Below, in pieces: positions 35,805 to 45,903 of a stretch of DNA of 64,000 nucleotides. The DNA comes from Burkholderiaceae bacterium (lineage in GTDB: Bacteria; Pseudomonadota; Gammaproteobacteria; Burkholderiales; Burkholderiaceae_D): assembly GCA_004298905.1 (NCBI GenBank), contig SCTK01000009.1, positions 1 through 64,000 of the forward strand. Reading direction: 5' to 3'. Each line of letters opens with the position of its first letter. Position 1 is the stretch's first letter. Both the position numbers and the translations under genes were made by a program. The notes below the pieces were generated by a model. That model saw only the letters and a program-made list of their open reading frames with translations. It searched no databases and was not told where the DNA came from.

Positions 35805-37709
35805 TTGAACAATATGTTTTCCAAAGCCGCCATCTGGATGGTGATTGCGCTGGTGCTGTTTGCCGTCTTCAAGCAGATGGAAGGCCATCAGCGTGCCACC
35901 GAGCCGGTGAGCTATTCGCAATTCAAGGAAGATTCGCGCGCTGGAAAAATTGCCAGCGCCGAAATTCAGGGCCGCACCATTCAAGCGACCACGCGCGACG
36001 GCAGCAAATACAGCGTGTCCAGCCCCGGCACGCTGGGCGATATCTGGATGATCGACGATTTGATCAAGGATGGCGTGCAGGTCAACGTCAAGCCGGAAGA
36101 GGAACCGTCGATCGTCATGAATTTCCTCTATTCCTTCGGTCCGGTGATTTTGCTGATCGGTGTCTGGATTTTCTTCATGCGTCAGATGCAGGGCGGCGGC
36201 AAGGGCGGCGCATTTTCCTTCGGCAAATCGCGCGCGCGCATGCTGGATGAAAACAATAACTCCGTGACCTTTGCCGATGTCGCCGGCTGCGATGAAGCCA
36301 AGGAAGAAGTGACGGAACTGGTCGACTTTCTGCGCGACCCCTCCAAATTTCAGAAACTCGGCGGCCGCATTCCGCGCGGCGTGCTGATGGTCGGTTCGCC
36401 CGGCACCGGTAAAACGCTGCTGGCGCGCGCGATTGCCGGTGAAGCCAAAGTACCGTTCTTCTCGATTTCCGGTTCGGACTTCGTTGAAATGTTTGTTGGC
36501 GTCGGCGCGGCCCGCGTGCGCGACATGTTCGAGAATGCCAAGAAACATGCGCCGTGCATCATCTTCATCGACGAGATCGATGCCGTTGGCCGTCAGCGCG
36601 GCGCGGGTCTGGGCGGTGGTAATGACGAACGCGAACAAACGCTCAACCAGATGCTGGTCGAGATGGATGGTTTTGAAACCGGTGTCGGCGTGATCGTGAT
36701 CGCCGCCACTAACCGCCCCGACGTGCTCGATCCCGCCTTGTTGCGTCCGGGCCGTTTCGACCGTCAGGTGGTGGTGTCACTGCCCGATATTCGCGGCCGT
36801 GAACAGATTCTCAAAGTGCACATGCGCAAAGTGCCGGTGGCGCCCGATGTCGAACCGGCAATTATCGCGCGCGGCACGCCCGGTTTTTCCGGTGCCGACC
36901 TGGCCAATCTGGTCAATGAAGCGGCGTTGTTCGCCGCCCGCCGCAGCGGCCGTCTGGTGGAAATGGGCGACTTTGAAAAAGCCAAGGACAAGATCATGAT
37001 GGGCGCCGAGCGCCGCAGCATGGTGATGGACGACGAAGAGAAAAAGAACACCGCGTATCACGAGTCCGGCCACGCGCTGATCGGCAAGCTGTTGCCCAAG
37101 TGTGATCCGGTGCACAAGGTCACGATCATCCCGCGCGGCCGTGCGCTGGGCGTGACCATGTCGTTGCCGGAAAAAGACCGGTATTCATATGACCGCGAAT
37201 ACATGCTGAACCAGATCGCGATGCTGTTCGGCGGCCGCATCGCCGAAGAAATTTTCATGAACCAGATGACCACCGGCGCATCGAATGACTTCGAACGCGC
37301 CACCCATCTGGCGCGCGATATGGTGACGCGCTACGGCATGAGCGATGCACTGGGCCCGATGGTGTATGCCGACAACGAAGGTGAAGTATTCCTCGGCCGC
37401 TCCATCACCAAGACCACCAATGTGTCGGAATCGACGATGCAGAAAGTGGATGGCGAGATTCGCCGCATCATCGACGAGCAATACAAACTTGCGCGCAGCC
37501 TGATCGAAGCCAACGCCGACAAGATGCACGCCATGGCTCACGCGCTGCTCGAATGGGAAACCATCGACAGCGATCAATTGGACGACATCATGGCGGGCCG
37601 CCCCCCGCGCCCACCGAAAGACTGGACGCCCAAAACTGCTGCATCGGACGACAAGGGCAATCCGCCCGATGTCGCACCGACCGCCACCACCCGGCCAGAC
37701 CCAGTTTGA
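35805..37709 (+). CDS. ftsH: ATP-dependent zinc metalloprotease FtsH
   Basis: Membrane-bound AAA+ protease for quality control and for turnover of regulators such as sigma-32 and LpxC. Two N-terminal spans flank a periplasmic loop. The AAA domain has [17 protein letters not shown] and the SRH region; the protease domain has HESGHA with zinc ligands. The TTG at 35805 (reading [11 protein letters not shown]) has CAGGAG 6 bases upstream and gives the typical start, so longer readings are rejected. Confidence 0.96.
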   Translation: MNNMFSKAAIWMVIALVLFAVFKQMEGHQRATEPVSYSQFKEDSRAGKIASAEIQGRTIQATTRDGSKYSVSSPGTLGDIWMIDDLIKDGVQVNVKPEEEPSIVMNFLYSFGPVILLIGVWIFFMRQMQGGGKGGAFSFGKSRARMLDENNNSVTFADVAGCDEAKEEVTELVDFLRDPSKFQKLGGRIPRGVLMVGSPGTGKTLLARAIAGEAKVPFFSISGSDFVEMFVGVGAARVRDMFENAKKHAPCIIFIDEIDAVGRQRGAGLGGGNDEREQTLNQMLVEMDGFETGVGVIVIAATNRPDVLDPALLRPGRFDRQVVVSLPDIRGREQILKVHMRKVPVAPDVEPAIIARGTPGFSGADLANLVNEAALFAARRSGRLVEMGDFEKAKDKIMMGAERRSMVMDDEEKKNTAYHESGHALIGKLLPKCDPVHKVTIIPRGRALGVTMSLPEKDRYSYDREYMLNQIAMLFGGRIAEEIFMNQMTTGASNDFERATHLARDMVTRYGMSDALGPMVYADNEGEVFLGRSITKTTNVSESTMQKVDGEIRRIIDEQYKLARSLIEANADKMHAMAHALLEWETIDSDQLDDIMAGRPPRPPKDWTPKTAASDDKGNPPDVAPTATTRPDPV

Positions 37710-37742
37710 TTGCGGTCTGACCGTGGCCGATGGCCTAAAATA

Positions 37743-37771
37743 CGCCAAGCCTTGTGCTTGGCGTTTTTTTT
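37743..37771 (+). terminator. Rho-independent terminator after ftsH
   Basis: CGCCAAGC (37743-37750) pairs with GCTTGGCG (37756-37763), followed by eight T residues. It separates ftsH from folP. Confidence 0.92.
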
Positions 37772-37791
37772 GATGCTTCGTACTTCCTTCT

Positions 37792-38625
37792 ATGTTCCGC
37801 TGCGGAAAATACACTTTCGATTTGCACCGCCCCCTGATCATGGGGGTGGTCAACGTGACGCCGGACTCGTTCTCGGACGGCGGACAATTTTTCTCCGCGA
37901 CGGCGGCGATCGAGCATGCCTTGCAATTGGTGGAAGAGGGCGCCGACATCCTCGACATCGGCGGCGAATCGAGTCGCCCCGGCGCTGCGCCGGTGTCACT
38001 GGCGGAGGAGTTGCAGCGGATATTGCCGGTTATCGAGGGTTTGAATCAAATACGGGTACCGCTTTCCATCGACACCTATAAACCCGAAGTGATGCGTGCC
38101 GCGCTGGATGCTGGCGCGTCGATGGTCAACGATATCTGGGCGCTGCGTCAGCCAGGCGCACTGGAGGCGGTGGCCGAGCGCGATTGCGGGCTGTGCCTGA
38201 TGCACATGCAGCGCGACCCGCAGCAAATGCAACAGGCGCCGCACTATGCCGATGTGGTGCGCGAAGTGCACGAGTTCCTGCGAATGCGGGTGCAAGTCTT
38301 GCGCGATCATGGCGTGGCGGCCGAGCGGCTGGTGATTGATCCCGGTTTTGGCTTCGGCAAAACGCTGGAACATAATCTCGCCTTGCTGCGGCAACTGGAG
38401 CTCTTCAGCGATCTGGGCGTGCCGGTGCTCGCGGGGCTGTCGCGCAAATCGATGATCGCCCAATTGACCGGCCGCGAGCGGGCGGAACAGCGCCTGGCCG
38501 GGAGTCTTTCCGCTACACTGACGGCCGTCGCGCGTGGCGCTAAAATCGTCCGTGTTCACGATGTCGCCGCGACGCGGGATGCGCTGGCGGTGTGGCAGGC
38601 GATTGAGGTGAAAAGTGAAAGGTGA
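37792..38625 (+). CDS. folP: Dihydropteroate synthase
   Basis: Condenses hydroxymethyl-dihydropterin pyrophosphate with p-aminobenzoate in folate synthesis; the sulfonamide target. The 277-residue TIM barrel shows PLIMGVVNVTPDSFSDGG, ADILDIGGESSRPGA, and the LVIDPGFGFGKTLEHN and LAGLSRKSMIAQLTGR motifs. Its stop lies inside a TTTCAC inverted repeat. Confidence 0.96.
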   Translation: MFRCGKYTFDLHRPLIMGVVNVTPDSFSDGGQFFSATAAIEHALQLVEEGADILDIGGESSRPGAAPVSLAEELQRILPVIEGLNQIRVPLSIDTYKPEVMRAALDAGASMVNDIWALRQPGALEAVAERDCGLCLMHMQRDPQQMQQAPHYADVVREVHEFLRMRVQVLRDHGVAAERLVIDPGFGFGKTLEHNLALLRQLELFSDLGVPVLAGLSRKSMIAQLTGRERAEQRLAGSLSATLTAVARGAKIVRVHDVAATRDALAVWQAIEVKSER

Positions 38626-38663
38626 AAAGTGAATGGCAGGTGCCATCACGTTTCACCTTTCAC
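38615..38663. repeat. Inverted repeat (TTTCAC type) between folP and glmM
   Basis: GTGAAAGGTGAAA (38615-38627) pairs perfectly with TTTCACCTTTCAC (38651-38663), and further GTGAAAAGTG / CACTTTTCAC words extend the arms. It overlaps the folP stop. It shares its words with the repeat at 9516-9559. Confidence 0.75.
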
Positions 38664-38686
38664 GTTTCACTTTTCACAGAAAAGAC

Positions 38687-40018
38687 ATGAGCAGAAAATA
38701 TTTTGGTACCGATGGGGTGCGTGGCCGCGTCGGTGAATTTCCGATCACGCCGGATTTCGCCATGCGTCTCGGCTATGCCGCAGGCAAGGTACTGGTCGAG
38801 CGCACCGGCAGCGAACACCCGGCGGTTTTGATCGGCAAGGACACGCGCGTTTCCGGCTATATGCTGGAAGCGGCGCTGGAAGCCGGTTTTGCCGCCGCTG
38901 GCGTGGATGTGATGCTGGCCGGGCCAATGCCCACACCCGCCGTCGCGTATCTGACGCGCGCGTTGCGCCTCGCGGCAGGAGTGGTGATCAGCGCGTCGCA
39001 CAACCCGTTTGAAGATAACGGTATCAAGTTTTTTTCCGCCACCGGTTTCAAACTGCCGGACGAAATCGAATTGCAGATCGAAGCCCAGCTCGAATTACCG
39101 ATGGGGTGCGAGCCTTCCGAGCGTCTGGGCAAGGCGCGCCGCATCGACGATGCGGCCGGGCGTTACATCGAATTTTGCAAAAGCACTTTCCCCGGTGATC
39201 TCGACCTGCGTGGTTTGAAAATCGTCGTCGATAGCGCGCATGGCGCGGCCTATCACATTGCCGGCCATGTTTTTCACGAACTCGGCGCCGATGTCATCAA
39301 TATCGGCAACCGGCCCAACGGTTTCAACATCAACGAACAATGCGGCGCGACGCATCCGGCCACATTGGAACAAGCGGTGCTCGAGCATGGCGCCGATCTG
39401 GGGATCGCGCTCGATGGCGATGCCGACCGCCTGTTGATGGTCGGTGCCAATGGCGTCAGCTACAACGGCGATCAGTTGCTCTATGTGATGGCGTGCGAAC
39501 GCATGCTGCGCAATCATCTGGCCGGCGTAGCGGGAACGCTGATGACCAATCTGGCACTGGAGAATTTTCTCAAGGCCAATGGCGTCGCGTTTGCCCGCGC
39601 CAAGGTCGGTGACCGCTATGTGATGGAATTGCTGCAGGAAAAAGGCTGGGTGCTGGGCGGCGAAGGTTCCGGCCACATCATCTGTCTCGATCGGCATACG
39701 ACCGGCGATGGGCTGGTGAGCGCCTTGCAGATTTTGATTGCGATGCGTCGCACGGAAAAATCGCTGGCCGAACTGACAGCGGGGCTGACGCTCTATCCGC
39801 AAAAACTGATCAATGTGCGCATGACCAATGGCTTCGACTGGAAAAACCACACGCCGCTGCAACAGGCGCAGAATGATGCGCAGGCGCAGCTCGGTCAGCG
39901 TGGCCGTATTCTGATTCGCGCCAGCGGGACCGAGCCGCTGTTGCGCGTGATGGTGGAAGCTGAAGATGGCGTTCAGGCTGAAACGCTGGCGCAGAAAATC
40001 GCCGCGACCATCGCTTAG
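38687..40018 (+). CDS. glmM: Phosphoglucosamine mutase
   Basis: Converts glucosamine-6-phosphate to the 1-phosphate for UDP-GlcNAc. The 443-residue protein begins [20 protein letters not shown]. It has the phosphoserine loop [15 protein letters not shown], the metal loop ALDGDADRL, the sugar-binding GEGSGHI, and the phosphate-binding [15 protein letters not shown]. The ATG at 38687 gives the normal start. Confidence 0.97.
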   Translation: MSRKYFGTDGVRGRVGEFPITPDFAMRLGYAAGKVLVERTGSEHPAVLIGKDTRVSGYMLEAALEAGFAAAGVDVMLAGPMPTPAVAYLTRALRLAAGVVISASHNPFEDNGIKFFSATGFKLPDEIELQIEAQLELPMGCEPSERLGKARRIDDAAGRYIEFCKSTFPGDLDLRGLKIVVDSAHGAAYHIAGHVFHELGADVINIGNRPNGFNINEQCGATHPATLEQAVLEHGADLGIALDGDADRLLMVGANGVSYNGDQLLYVMACERMLRNHLAGVAGTLMTNLALENFLKANGVAFARAKVGDRYVMELLQEKGWVLGGEGSGHIICLDRHTTGDGLVSALQILIAMRRTEKSLAELTAGLTLYPQKLINVRMTNGFDWKNHTPLQQAQNDAQAQLGQRGRILIRASGTEPLLRVMVEAEDGVQAETLAQKIAATIA

Positions 40019-40045
40019 AGGTTGCCGCAAGACCGGCTGTCAGCT

Positions 40046-40170
40046 CCCTTCTCCCGCAGGCGGGAGAAGGGTTGGGGATGAGGGCGGCGAATATGGGTAC
40101 CTGTTCTTTGTAGCACGAAGATGGATGCGCCCTCACCCCTGCCCCTCTCCCGCCTGCGGGCGAGGGGAGG
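40046..40170. repeat. Pair of GC-rich palindromes (CCCTCTCCCGC family) between glmM and fumC
   Basis: CCCTTCTCCCGC/GCGGGAGAAGGG forms a hairpin at 40046-40071, and CCCCTCTCCCGC/GCGGGCGAGGGG another at 40142-40168. The outer words GATGAGGGCG and CGCCCTCACCCC also pair, so the whole region is a nested inverted repeat. The same family flanks the DUF559 insertion in metG. The convergent gene ends make a terminator-like role possible. Confidence 0.8.
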
Positions 40171-40194
40171 CCGCACAATATTTTCAATAGCCGC

Positions 40195-41610
40195 TTAAGA
40201 TGAGGCCGGCCCTACCATCTGTTCCGGCCGTACCCATTGGTCGAACTGTTCGGCGCTGACATAGCCGAGCGCCAGCGCCGCCTCGCGCAGGCTGGTGTGT
40301 TCGTGGTGCGCTTTCTTCGCAATCGCGGCCGCCTTGTCGTAACCGATGTGCGGGCTGAGTGCGGTCACCAGCATCAAGGAGCGCTGCACCAGTTCGGCAA
40401 TCCGTTCCTCATTCGCCTCAATGCCCATCACACAGTGTTGCGTGAAGCTGCGCATGCCATCGCTCAAGAGGCGGAGGCTTTGCAACAGATTATGCGCAAT
40501 CAGCGGGCGATAAACGTTCAACTCGAAATTGCCCCCGGCGGCGCCGTGCGCGATGGCCACATCGTTGCCGAACACTTGGCAGCAAATCATGGTGAGTGCT
40601 TCGCACTGCGTCGGGTTGACTTTGCCCGGCATGATCGAGGAGCCGGGTTCGTTTTCCGGCAAACGCAATTCGCCAATGCCGCTGCGCGGGCCACTGGCCA
40701 GCCAGCGGATGTCGTTGGCGATTTTCATCAGGCTGGTCGCCAGCGTTTTCAGCGCGGCATGGGCGTGCACCAGCGCATCGACTCCGGCCATGACGGCAAA
40801 CTTGTTGGGCGCGCTCACCAGCGGCAGGCCGGTGATGTGGGCCAGCGCAGCGGCGGTCTTCTCGGCAAAGCCCGCCGGGGCATTCAAGCCGGTGCCGACC
40901 GCGGTACCGCCCAGCGCCAGCGCGCAGAGACCGTGCACTGTGGCCGTGACATGATGCTGCGCCTGATCGAGTTGCGCCGCATAGCCGGAAAATTCCTGCC
41001 CCAGTGTGAGCGGGGTCGCGTCTTGCAAATGGGTGCGGCCGATTTTCACGATGTCTGCGAAGGCCTGCGATTTTTCCGCCAGCGCCGCGCGCAATTGCAC
41101 CAGTGCGGGCAGCAGTTGATGCGTGATTTCCTGCGCAGCGGCAATATGCATCGCCGTGGGAAAGACATCGTTGGAAGATTGACTCAGATTGACATCGTCG
41201 TTGGGGTGGATGCGGGTTGACTCAGCGCCACTCTGCAGCAATTGGCTGGCGCGATGGGCCAGCACTTCATTGACGTTCATATTGCTTTGCGTGCCGGAAC
41301 CGGTTTGCCATACCACCAGCGGAAATTCGTCCCTGTGCTGTCCCGGCAGAACTTCGTCGGCCGCAGCGATAATAGCCGCGGCCTTTTCCGGTGCCAGCAA
41401 GCCAAGTTCATGATTGACGCTGGCGCAGACGCGCTTGATTAATATCAGTGCCTGCAGCAAGGCCCACGGCATGCGTTCCTGCGAAATGGCGAAATGTTCG
41501 AGCGAGCGTTGCGTCTGCGCCCCCCACCAATGTTCGGCGGGCACTTCGATGGTGCCCATGCTGTCGCGTTCAATCCGCGTTTGCCGACTGTTTCCCTTCG
41601 CTGCTTCCAT
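40195..41610 (-). CDS. fumC: Fumarate hydratase class II
   Basis: Fe-independent tetrameric fumarase of the TCA cycle. The 471-residue protein has [51 protein letters not shown], and the superfamily signature [16 protein letters not shown] few extra residues at the N-terminus ([10 protein letters not shown]) may mean the true start is slightly inside. Confidence 0.95.
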   Translation of the reverse strand: MEAAKGNSRQTRIERDSMGTIEVPAEHWWGAQTQRSLEHFAISQERMPWALLQALILIKRVCASVNHELGLLAPEKAAAIIAAADEVLPGQHRDEFPLVVWQTGSGTQSNMNVNEVLAHRASQLLQSGAESTRIHPNDDVNLSQSSNDVFPTAMHIAAAQEITHQLLPALVQLRAALAEKSQAFADIVKIGRTHLQDATPLTLGQEFSGYAAQLDQAQHHVTATVHGLCALALGGTAVGTGLNAPAGFAEKTAAALAHITGLPLVSAPNKFAVMAGVDALVHAHAALKTLATSLMKIANDIRWLASGPRSGIGELRLPENEPGSSIMPGKVNPTQCEALTMICCQVFGNDVAIAHGAAGGNFELNVYRPLIAHNLLQSLRLLSDGMRSFTQHCVMGIEANEERIAELVQRSLMLVTALSPHIGYDKAAAIAKKAHHEHTSLREAALALGYVSAEQFDQWVRPEQMVGPASS

Positions 41611-41667
41611 TCGACGACACCGAGAGTTGAGTGCTCTCAGTGTAGTCGAATCAAGGCGCCCGCCGGA

Positions 41668-41958
41668 TTATTTTCGTTTGGCGGCATCCTCTTGCATTTT
41701 TGTGCCCGCCTTTTCCAGCGCTTCACCGGTTTTTTTCTCGGCTGTAATCGCCGAATCTTCTACCTTGTCGGCGCCGCGCTCTATCGCGTTGCCCGCAGAA
41801 GTGGCGGCCTGGTCAATCTGTTTACCTGCCTGTTCAGCCGCGCCTTCCGCTTTGCTTTGCGGCGTAGGCGGTGATTCCTGTTTCTGACAGGCGCCGAGTG
41901 AACCCAGCACACTGACGGCCAGCGTCAAAAATAAAATTCGCAGTTCACGAGTGTTCAT
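41668..41958 (-). CDS. Small lipoprotein with amphipathic Ala/Glu/Lys-rich helix
   Basis: A signal peptide ending SLGACQKQ (lipobox around residue 24) is followed by a 70-residue Ala-, Glu-, Lys- and Asp-rich region with heptad-like spacing (GKQIDQAATSAGNAIERGADKVED). It resembles YtxH/Lea-like stress lipoproteins. Function is unknown. It stands alone downstream of fumC's promoter region. Confidence 0.7.
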   Translation of the reverse strand: MNTRELRILFLTLAVSVLGSLGACQKQESPPTPQSKAEGAAEQAGKQIDQAATSAGNAIERGADKVEDSAITAEKKTGEALEKAGTKMQEDAAKRK

Positions 41959-42095
41959 GATTTCCTCCTGAAGGGGGTGGACGATGCGTACTCCGAGTCT
42001 AGTGAATGGAGCCGTGCCCGCAAGGAGCAGGTCGATAAATCAGACAGGGGACCACGGGCCGGTCGAGTTGTCTGACAGGCTTTGTGGGAATTTTC

Positions 42096-42332
42096 CTATC
42101 TGCTGTCAGTACTTGTGCCGGCATGCACCGTGATACGCATGTCATGGCAGACCACCACTTGCCCGGCGCGAATCTTTGCCGCCTTGCGGCTCTCGGGTGC
42201 GCCATCGACAGTCACCAATCCTTCGGCCACCCAATGTTTCGCCTGCCCGCCGCTCTGCGCGAGTCCGACCAGCTTGAGCAGATCGCACAACGCGACGTAT
42301 TCGCCGCGCAATTCAAAATCAACGGTTTGCAT
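42096..42332 (-). CDS. S4-domain RNA-binding protein (YbcJ-like)
   Basis: A 78-residue S4 protein: FELRGEYVALCDLLKLVGLAQSGGQAKHWVAEGLVTVDG followed by ESRKAAKIRAGQVV matches the alpha-L RNA-binding motif with its basic patch. The ATG at 42332 gives the normal family start. It is divergent from yaeQ. Confidence 0.88.
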   Translation of the reverse strand: MQTVDFELRGEYVALCDLLKLVGLAQSGGQAKHWVAEGLVTVDGAPESRKAAKIRAGQVVVCHDMRITVHAGTSTDSR

Positions 42333-42411
42333 TTGCTTGCTCCAAAACCCGGAGTGTAAATCAGGGCAAGGTACACTGCGCCTTTTCCAGAATTCCCACA
42401 TCTACACACCC

Positions 42412-42954
42412 ATGGCGCTCAAGTCCACTATCTACAAAGCCGAGCTGGCCATCAGCGACATGGATCGCGGTTATTACCAGACGCACAGCCTGACCCTCGC
42501 CCAGCATCCATCCGAAACACTGGAGCGCATGATGTTGCGCGTTGCCGTGTTTGCCCGCCATGCGCATGAAGCGCTGGTGTTCACCAAGGGCATCAGCAGT
42601 ACTGATGAACCTGATCTGTGGCAAAAATCATTGAGCGATGAAATTGAACTGTGGATCGATCTCGGTCAACCGGATGAAAAGCGCATTCGCAAAGCCTGCG
42701 GCCGCGCGCGCGAAGTCTGGATCTACTGCTATGGCCGCGCTGCGCCGGTCTGGTGGCAGCAGGAGGGCAAGACCTTGAAGCGATTTGCCAATCTGAATGT
42801 GGCGTATGTCGGTGCCGAGAGCATGGAGCAACTGGGCGCTTGCGCGCAGCGCACGATGGATTTGCAATGCACGATTCAGGATGGTGAGCTGTGCCTGATT
42901 GCGGGAGACACGACGGTGACGCTGCAACTGGATGTATGGCAATCGGTGGGCTGA
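42412..42954 (+). CDS. yaeQ: YaeQ family protein
   Basis: A 180-residue YaeQ protein (PD-(D/E)xK-like fold). It begins MALKSTIYKAELAISDMDRGYY and has HPSETLERMMLRVAVFA, DEPDLWQKSLSDEIELWIDLGQPDEKRIRKAC. YaeQ was linked to suppression of RfaH defects in E. coli, and its activity is unsettled. Confidence 0.92.
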   Translation: MALKSTIYKAELAISDMDRGYYQTHSLTLAQHPSETLERMMLRVAVFARHAHEALVFTKGISSTDEPDLWQKSLSDEIELWIDLGQPDEKRIRKACGRAREVWIYCYGRAAPVWWQQEGKTLKRFANLNVAYVGAESMEQLGACAQRTMDLQCTIQDGELCLIAGDTTVTLQLDVWQSVG

Positions 42955-42998
42955 ACTACGGCGCCACTCAAATTCTTTACACGTCCACCGGATCGTCC

Positions 42999-43153
42999 GG
43001 CACCGTTCGCCCTGAGCCTGTCGAAGGGCAGGATAAAACGTGGTGTATGCATAATATGGCGCATCCTTGCGGACAGCGCGGGCACTGCAAGATCCCTCGT
43101 AATAACGTTGCCGCAACATCCTGCCCTTCGACAGGCTCAGGGCGAACGGTGCC
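42999..43153. repeat. Perfect 36-bp inverted repeat element between yaeQ and rlmJ
   Basis: The arms 42999-43034 and 43118-43153 are exact reverse complements over all 36 bases; the core word is TTCGCCCTGAGCCTGTCGAA. They enclose 83 bases without a gene. The core matches a palindromic repeat common in many proteobacterial genomes. Perfect arms suggest recent arrival or active conversion. Confidence 0.9.
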
Positions 43154-43172
43154 AGTGTAATCGTCTTTATCG

Positions 43173-44030
43173 TCAACCGGCCAATTGTTCCAGATCGAAG
43201 CGCGCCACTTCATCCTGCCCCAGTGCTTTCACCAGCAGCGGCATCACGCCTTGCAAGGTGGCATGCAGGGTGTACGGCGGATTCAGAACGAACACGCCGC
43301 TACCAAACATGCCAAAGCCATCCAGCGGTGGCGCGCTCACCTGCAGGTTGACATGCAGCCAGCTTTTGACCGACACGCCGCGCAGCTTGCGTTCCAGTTC
43401 GCGCGGTTCGGAACGGTGCAAGAGTGGATACCACACCGCAATCATGGCGGCGGGGAAGCGTTGCAGCGCTTCCTTGACCGTTGTCAGGGTGCGCGCATAG
43501 TCGGCCTTGTCTTCGTAAGAGGGATCGATGAGCAGGCAGGCGCGCCGCGTGGGCGGTGGCAACAGCGCCTTGATGCCAGTGAAGCCATCTTCGGCAAACA
43601 CCTTGGCAGCGGCTTTGCCGCGCGCGGGGCCGTCGGGAAAATTTTCCTGCAACAAGGCGCTGTCACTGGAATGCAATTCAAACAGGCGCAATTTGTCTTC
43701 GCTGCGCAGCAGTTGCTGCGCAATCATCGGCGAACCGGGATAAAAACGCAGCGCCTTGGTTTCATTCACCGCGTGCACCTGCGCCACATAATCGGCAATC
43801 GGCGCCGGCCAATCCTTGCGTTCCCACAGCCGCGCAATGCCCTCGCCGAATTCTCTTTTCTGCAAGGCATAGCCCTGATCGAGCCGGTACAGGCCTGCGC
43901 CCGCATGGGTGTCGATATACCAGTAGGGTTTGTCCTTCTGATTCATGTACTGCAGCAATTGCACCAGCACCAGATGCTTGAGGACATCGGCGTGATTGCC
44001 GGCATGAAAGGCGTGGCGGTAGGCGAACAT
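43173..44030 (-). CDS. rlmJ: 23S rRNA (adenine2030-N6)-methyltransferase
   Basis: The 285-residue protein opens MFAYRHAFHAGNHADVLKHLVLVQLL, unmistakable for RlmJ. It has THAGAGLY in place of a standard SAM motif, the catalytic LIDPSYEDKADY (DPPY-like), and a C-terminal VLNPPYTL. Confidence 0.95.
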   Translation of the reverse strand: MFAYRHAFHAGNHADVLKHLVLVQLLQYMNQKDKPYWYIDTHAGAGLYRLDQGYALQKREFGEGIARLWERKDWPAPIADYVAQVHAVNETKALRFYPGSPMIAQQLLRSEDKLRLFELHSSDSALLQENFPDGPARGKAAAKVFAEDGFTGIKALLPPPTRRACLLIDPSYEDKADYARTLTTVKEALQRFPAAMIAVWYPLLHRSEPRELERKLRGVSVKSWLHVNLQVSAPPLDGFGMFGSGVFVLNPPYTLHATLQGVMPLLVKALGQDEVARFDLEQLAG

Positions 44031-44042
44031 GGAATCTGCGTG

Positions 44043-44213
44043 TCAGGAACTGCGTGCGGCAGGTGCGCGCGGATCGGCAAGCGGCGCTTCTTGAAACATG
44101 CGCGTGAAGCGCACCATCTCATCCAGCCAGCGCAAACGTTCGATCTCGGGAATCTTCGCGTATTCGCGCAACTGTTCCTCAGTCACGGTGTAACTGCAAT
44201 CGACCTGTCTCAT
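44043..44213 (-). CDS. Small protein paired with the nucleotidyltransferase (56 aa)
   Basis: This short gene encodes MRQVDCSYTVTEEQLREYAKIPEIERLRWLDEM and a Pro/Ala-rich tail. Its ATG overlaps the stop of the nucleotidyltransferase gene (ATGA), so the two are translated together. The ExLRWLDEM-type helix is a recurring partner of small nucleotidyltransferases, often proposed as toxin-antitoxin-like modules. The role is inference from pairing. Confidence 0.65.
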   Translation of the reverse strand: MRQVDCSYTVTEEQLREYAKIPEIERLRWLDEMVRFTRMFQEAPLADPRAPAARSS

Positions 44214-44710
44214 GACGATGACCCTTGCATATGCTTAAGAGATTCCAGAGCTTCAATATCCGACAAGTCAATTTTGCGTTGTGCGGCACGTTTCATGGCG
44301 ATCAGGTCGTCAATGCTGGCAACTGAAACCGCTGTGCCGCCAATGTTCTTGACAACCCGGTTGGCGTAGAGCTGGTCGAATGGCAGTGGCGATTTGATCA
44401 GCAGATCGAGGGTTGGGTCATACCCTTGCGGTTTGCGCAGACTCAAGGCAATCAGGTTTTTTTCATCTCCCCAGCGTTCCAGCTGGCCGGGTTGCAAGAC
44501 CTCATCCCAAGAGACCGGGATTGCTGGCTCCAGGCCGAGGCTGCGCAGTGCAGCCACGGCGCGCGAGAAATTGTCCTCATCCAGGGCGACGACCAGATCG
44601 ATATCCATCGTCGCACGTATGACCCCATGCAAATTGAGCGCGAGTCCGCCAACCAGTACATATTTCACCTGGGCGGATTCGAGCGTTTTGAGAAGGGTGA
44701 GCGAGAACAA
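44210..44710 (-). CDS. Nucleotidyltransferase-fold protein (DUF6036/AbiEii-like)
   Basis: A 166-residue protein with the minimal nucleotidyltransferase core: VKYVLVGGLALNLHG (the G-G loop), TMDIDLVVALDEDN (the D-x-D metal pair), and a third acidic strand in DPTLDLLI. The C-terminal SIDDLIAMKRAAQRKIDLSDIEAL helix is typical of this group. The start is a TTG at 44710 with a weak upstream site. It could adenylylate or otherwise modify a target, with the downstream small protein as partner. Confidence 0.75.
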   Translation of the reverse strand: MFSLTLLKTLESAQVKYVLVGGLALNLHGVIRATMDIDLVVALDEDNFSRAVAALRSLGLEPAIPVSWDEVLQPGQLERWGDEKNLIALSLRKPQGYDPTLDLLIKSPLPFDQLYANRVVKNIGGTAVSVASIDDLIAMKRAAQRKIDLSDIEALESLKHMQGSSS

Positions 44711-44815
44711 GCGGATTCCGGATCAAGCGATGATGCGAACAGACGTACTTTACCTGAGTATAAGAAGCTGAGCGGCGTGCCCCAAAAAACAACCAGCCCA
44801 GCTTAGAATAGCGCC

Positions 44816-45835
44816 ATGCTTGATCATCGCGCGCAAACCCTGCTTAAAGTTCTGGTGGAACGGTATATTGCCGAAGGGCAGCCGGTTGGCTCGCGGGCGC
44901 TATCGAAATTTTCCGGGCTGGAATTGAGCCCGGCGACCATCCGCAATGTGATGGCCGATCTGGAAGAGCTGGGGCTGGTGGCCAGCCCGCATACCTCGGC
45001 CGGTCGGGTGCCGACGCCGCGCGGTTATCGTTTGTTCGTCGATACCATGCTGACGGTACAGCCGCTGCAGGAAGTGGAGGCCAGCGCGATGCAGGGCAAG
45101 CTGCGGCTGGCGCAACCGCAAAAAGCATTTTCGGCGGCAGCGCAAATTCTCTCCAGCTTGTCGCATTTCGCGGGCGTGGTGGTATCGCCGCGTCGCTCTG
45201 CCGTGTTCAAGCAGGTTGAATTCATGCGCTTGTCAGACAAGCGCATCCTGTTGATCATCGTCACGCCCGAAGGCGATGTGCAAAACCGCATTCTGCTCAC
45301 CGGTCAGGACTACACGCCATCGCAATTGATCGAGGCCGCCAATTTTCTCAATCAGCACTATGCCGGTTTGAGTTTCGATGCCGTGCGGTTGCGTTTGCGC
45401 GGCGAATTGGCGCAGTTGCGCGACGACATGACGCGCTTGATGCAGGCCGCAGTGGAAGCCGGCAGCGAAGCGATGGCCGAGCCGGAAGAGCCGATGGTGA
45501 TCTCTGGCGAGCGCAACCTGCTGGGCGTGGCCGATCTGTCGTCCAGCATGGACAACCTGCGCAAACTGTTCGATCTGTTCGATCAAAAAACCCAGTTGAT
45601 GCAATTGCTCGATGTCAGCAGCCGCGCCGACGGCGTGCAGATTTTCATCGGCGGCGAATCGAAGCTGGTGCCGCTGGACGAACTGAGTGTGGTGACCGCG
45701 CCGTATGAGGTTGACGGCAAAGTGGTCGGCACCGTCGGCGTGATCGGCCCGACGCGGATGGCGTATGAGCGCGTGATTCCCATCGTCGATATCACTGCCA
45801 AACTGTTGTCGAGTGCATTGACGAGAAATGAGTGA
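44816..45835 (+). CDS. hrcA: Heat-inducible transcription repressor HrcA
   Basis: A 339-residue repressor of CIRCE-controlled heat-shock genes. The N-terminal winged helix ([46 protein letters not shown]) precedes the GAF-like dimer domain with its inserted dimerising segment, ending in [16 protein letters not shown]. No CIRCE element is visible next to grpE or dnaK in this window, so its targets (probably groESL) lie elsewhere. Confidence 0.95.
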   Translation: MLDHRAQTLLKVLVERYIAEGQPVGSRALSKFSGLELSPATIRNVMADLEELGLVASPHTSAGRVPTPRGYRLFVDTMLTVQPLQEVEASAMQGKLRLAQPQKAFSAAAQILSSLSHFAGVVVSPRRSAVFKQVEFMRLSDKRILLIIVTPEGDVQNRILLTGQDYTPSQLIEAANFLNQHYAGLSFDAVRLRLRGELAQLRDDMTRLMQAAVEAGSEAMAEPEEPMVISGERNLLGVADLSSSMDNLRKLFDLFDQKTQLMQLLDVSSRADGVQIFIGGESKLVPLDELSVVTAPYEVDGKVVGTVGVIGPTRMAYERVIPIVDITAKLLSSALTRNE

Positions 45836-45846
45836 ATGAGCGAGTG

Positions 45847-45891
45847 AGTGATCAAGTGATCAAGTGATCGAGTGATCGAGTGATCGAGTGA
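45847..45891. repeat. Tandem 8-bp repeat AGTGATCR x5 between hrcA and hemH
   Basis: Five consecutive units (AGTGATCA twice, AGTGATCG three times) plus a partial AGTGA, starting 12 bases after the hrcA stop. Each unit contains GATC. The related words GAGTGA and GAATGAG just upstream suggest an array that has decayed on one side. Confidence 0.85.
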
Positions 45892-45903
45892 GGTCAAAAG
45901 AAC

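Noticed and set aside
41613-41647. Imperfect inverted repeat just upstream of fumC as an operator
   Set aside because: The pairing is partial and the word resembles common interspersed palindromes; nothing supports a regulatory role.
42096-42954. A longer + strand reading into yaeQ from 42082
   Set aside because: The residues before MALKSTIYKAEL are antisense to the S4 gene and do not fit the YaeQ family.
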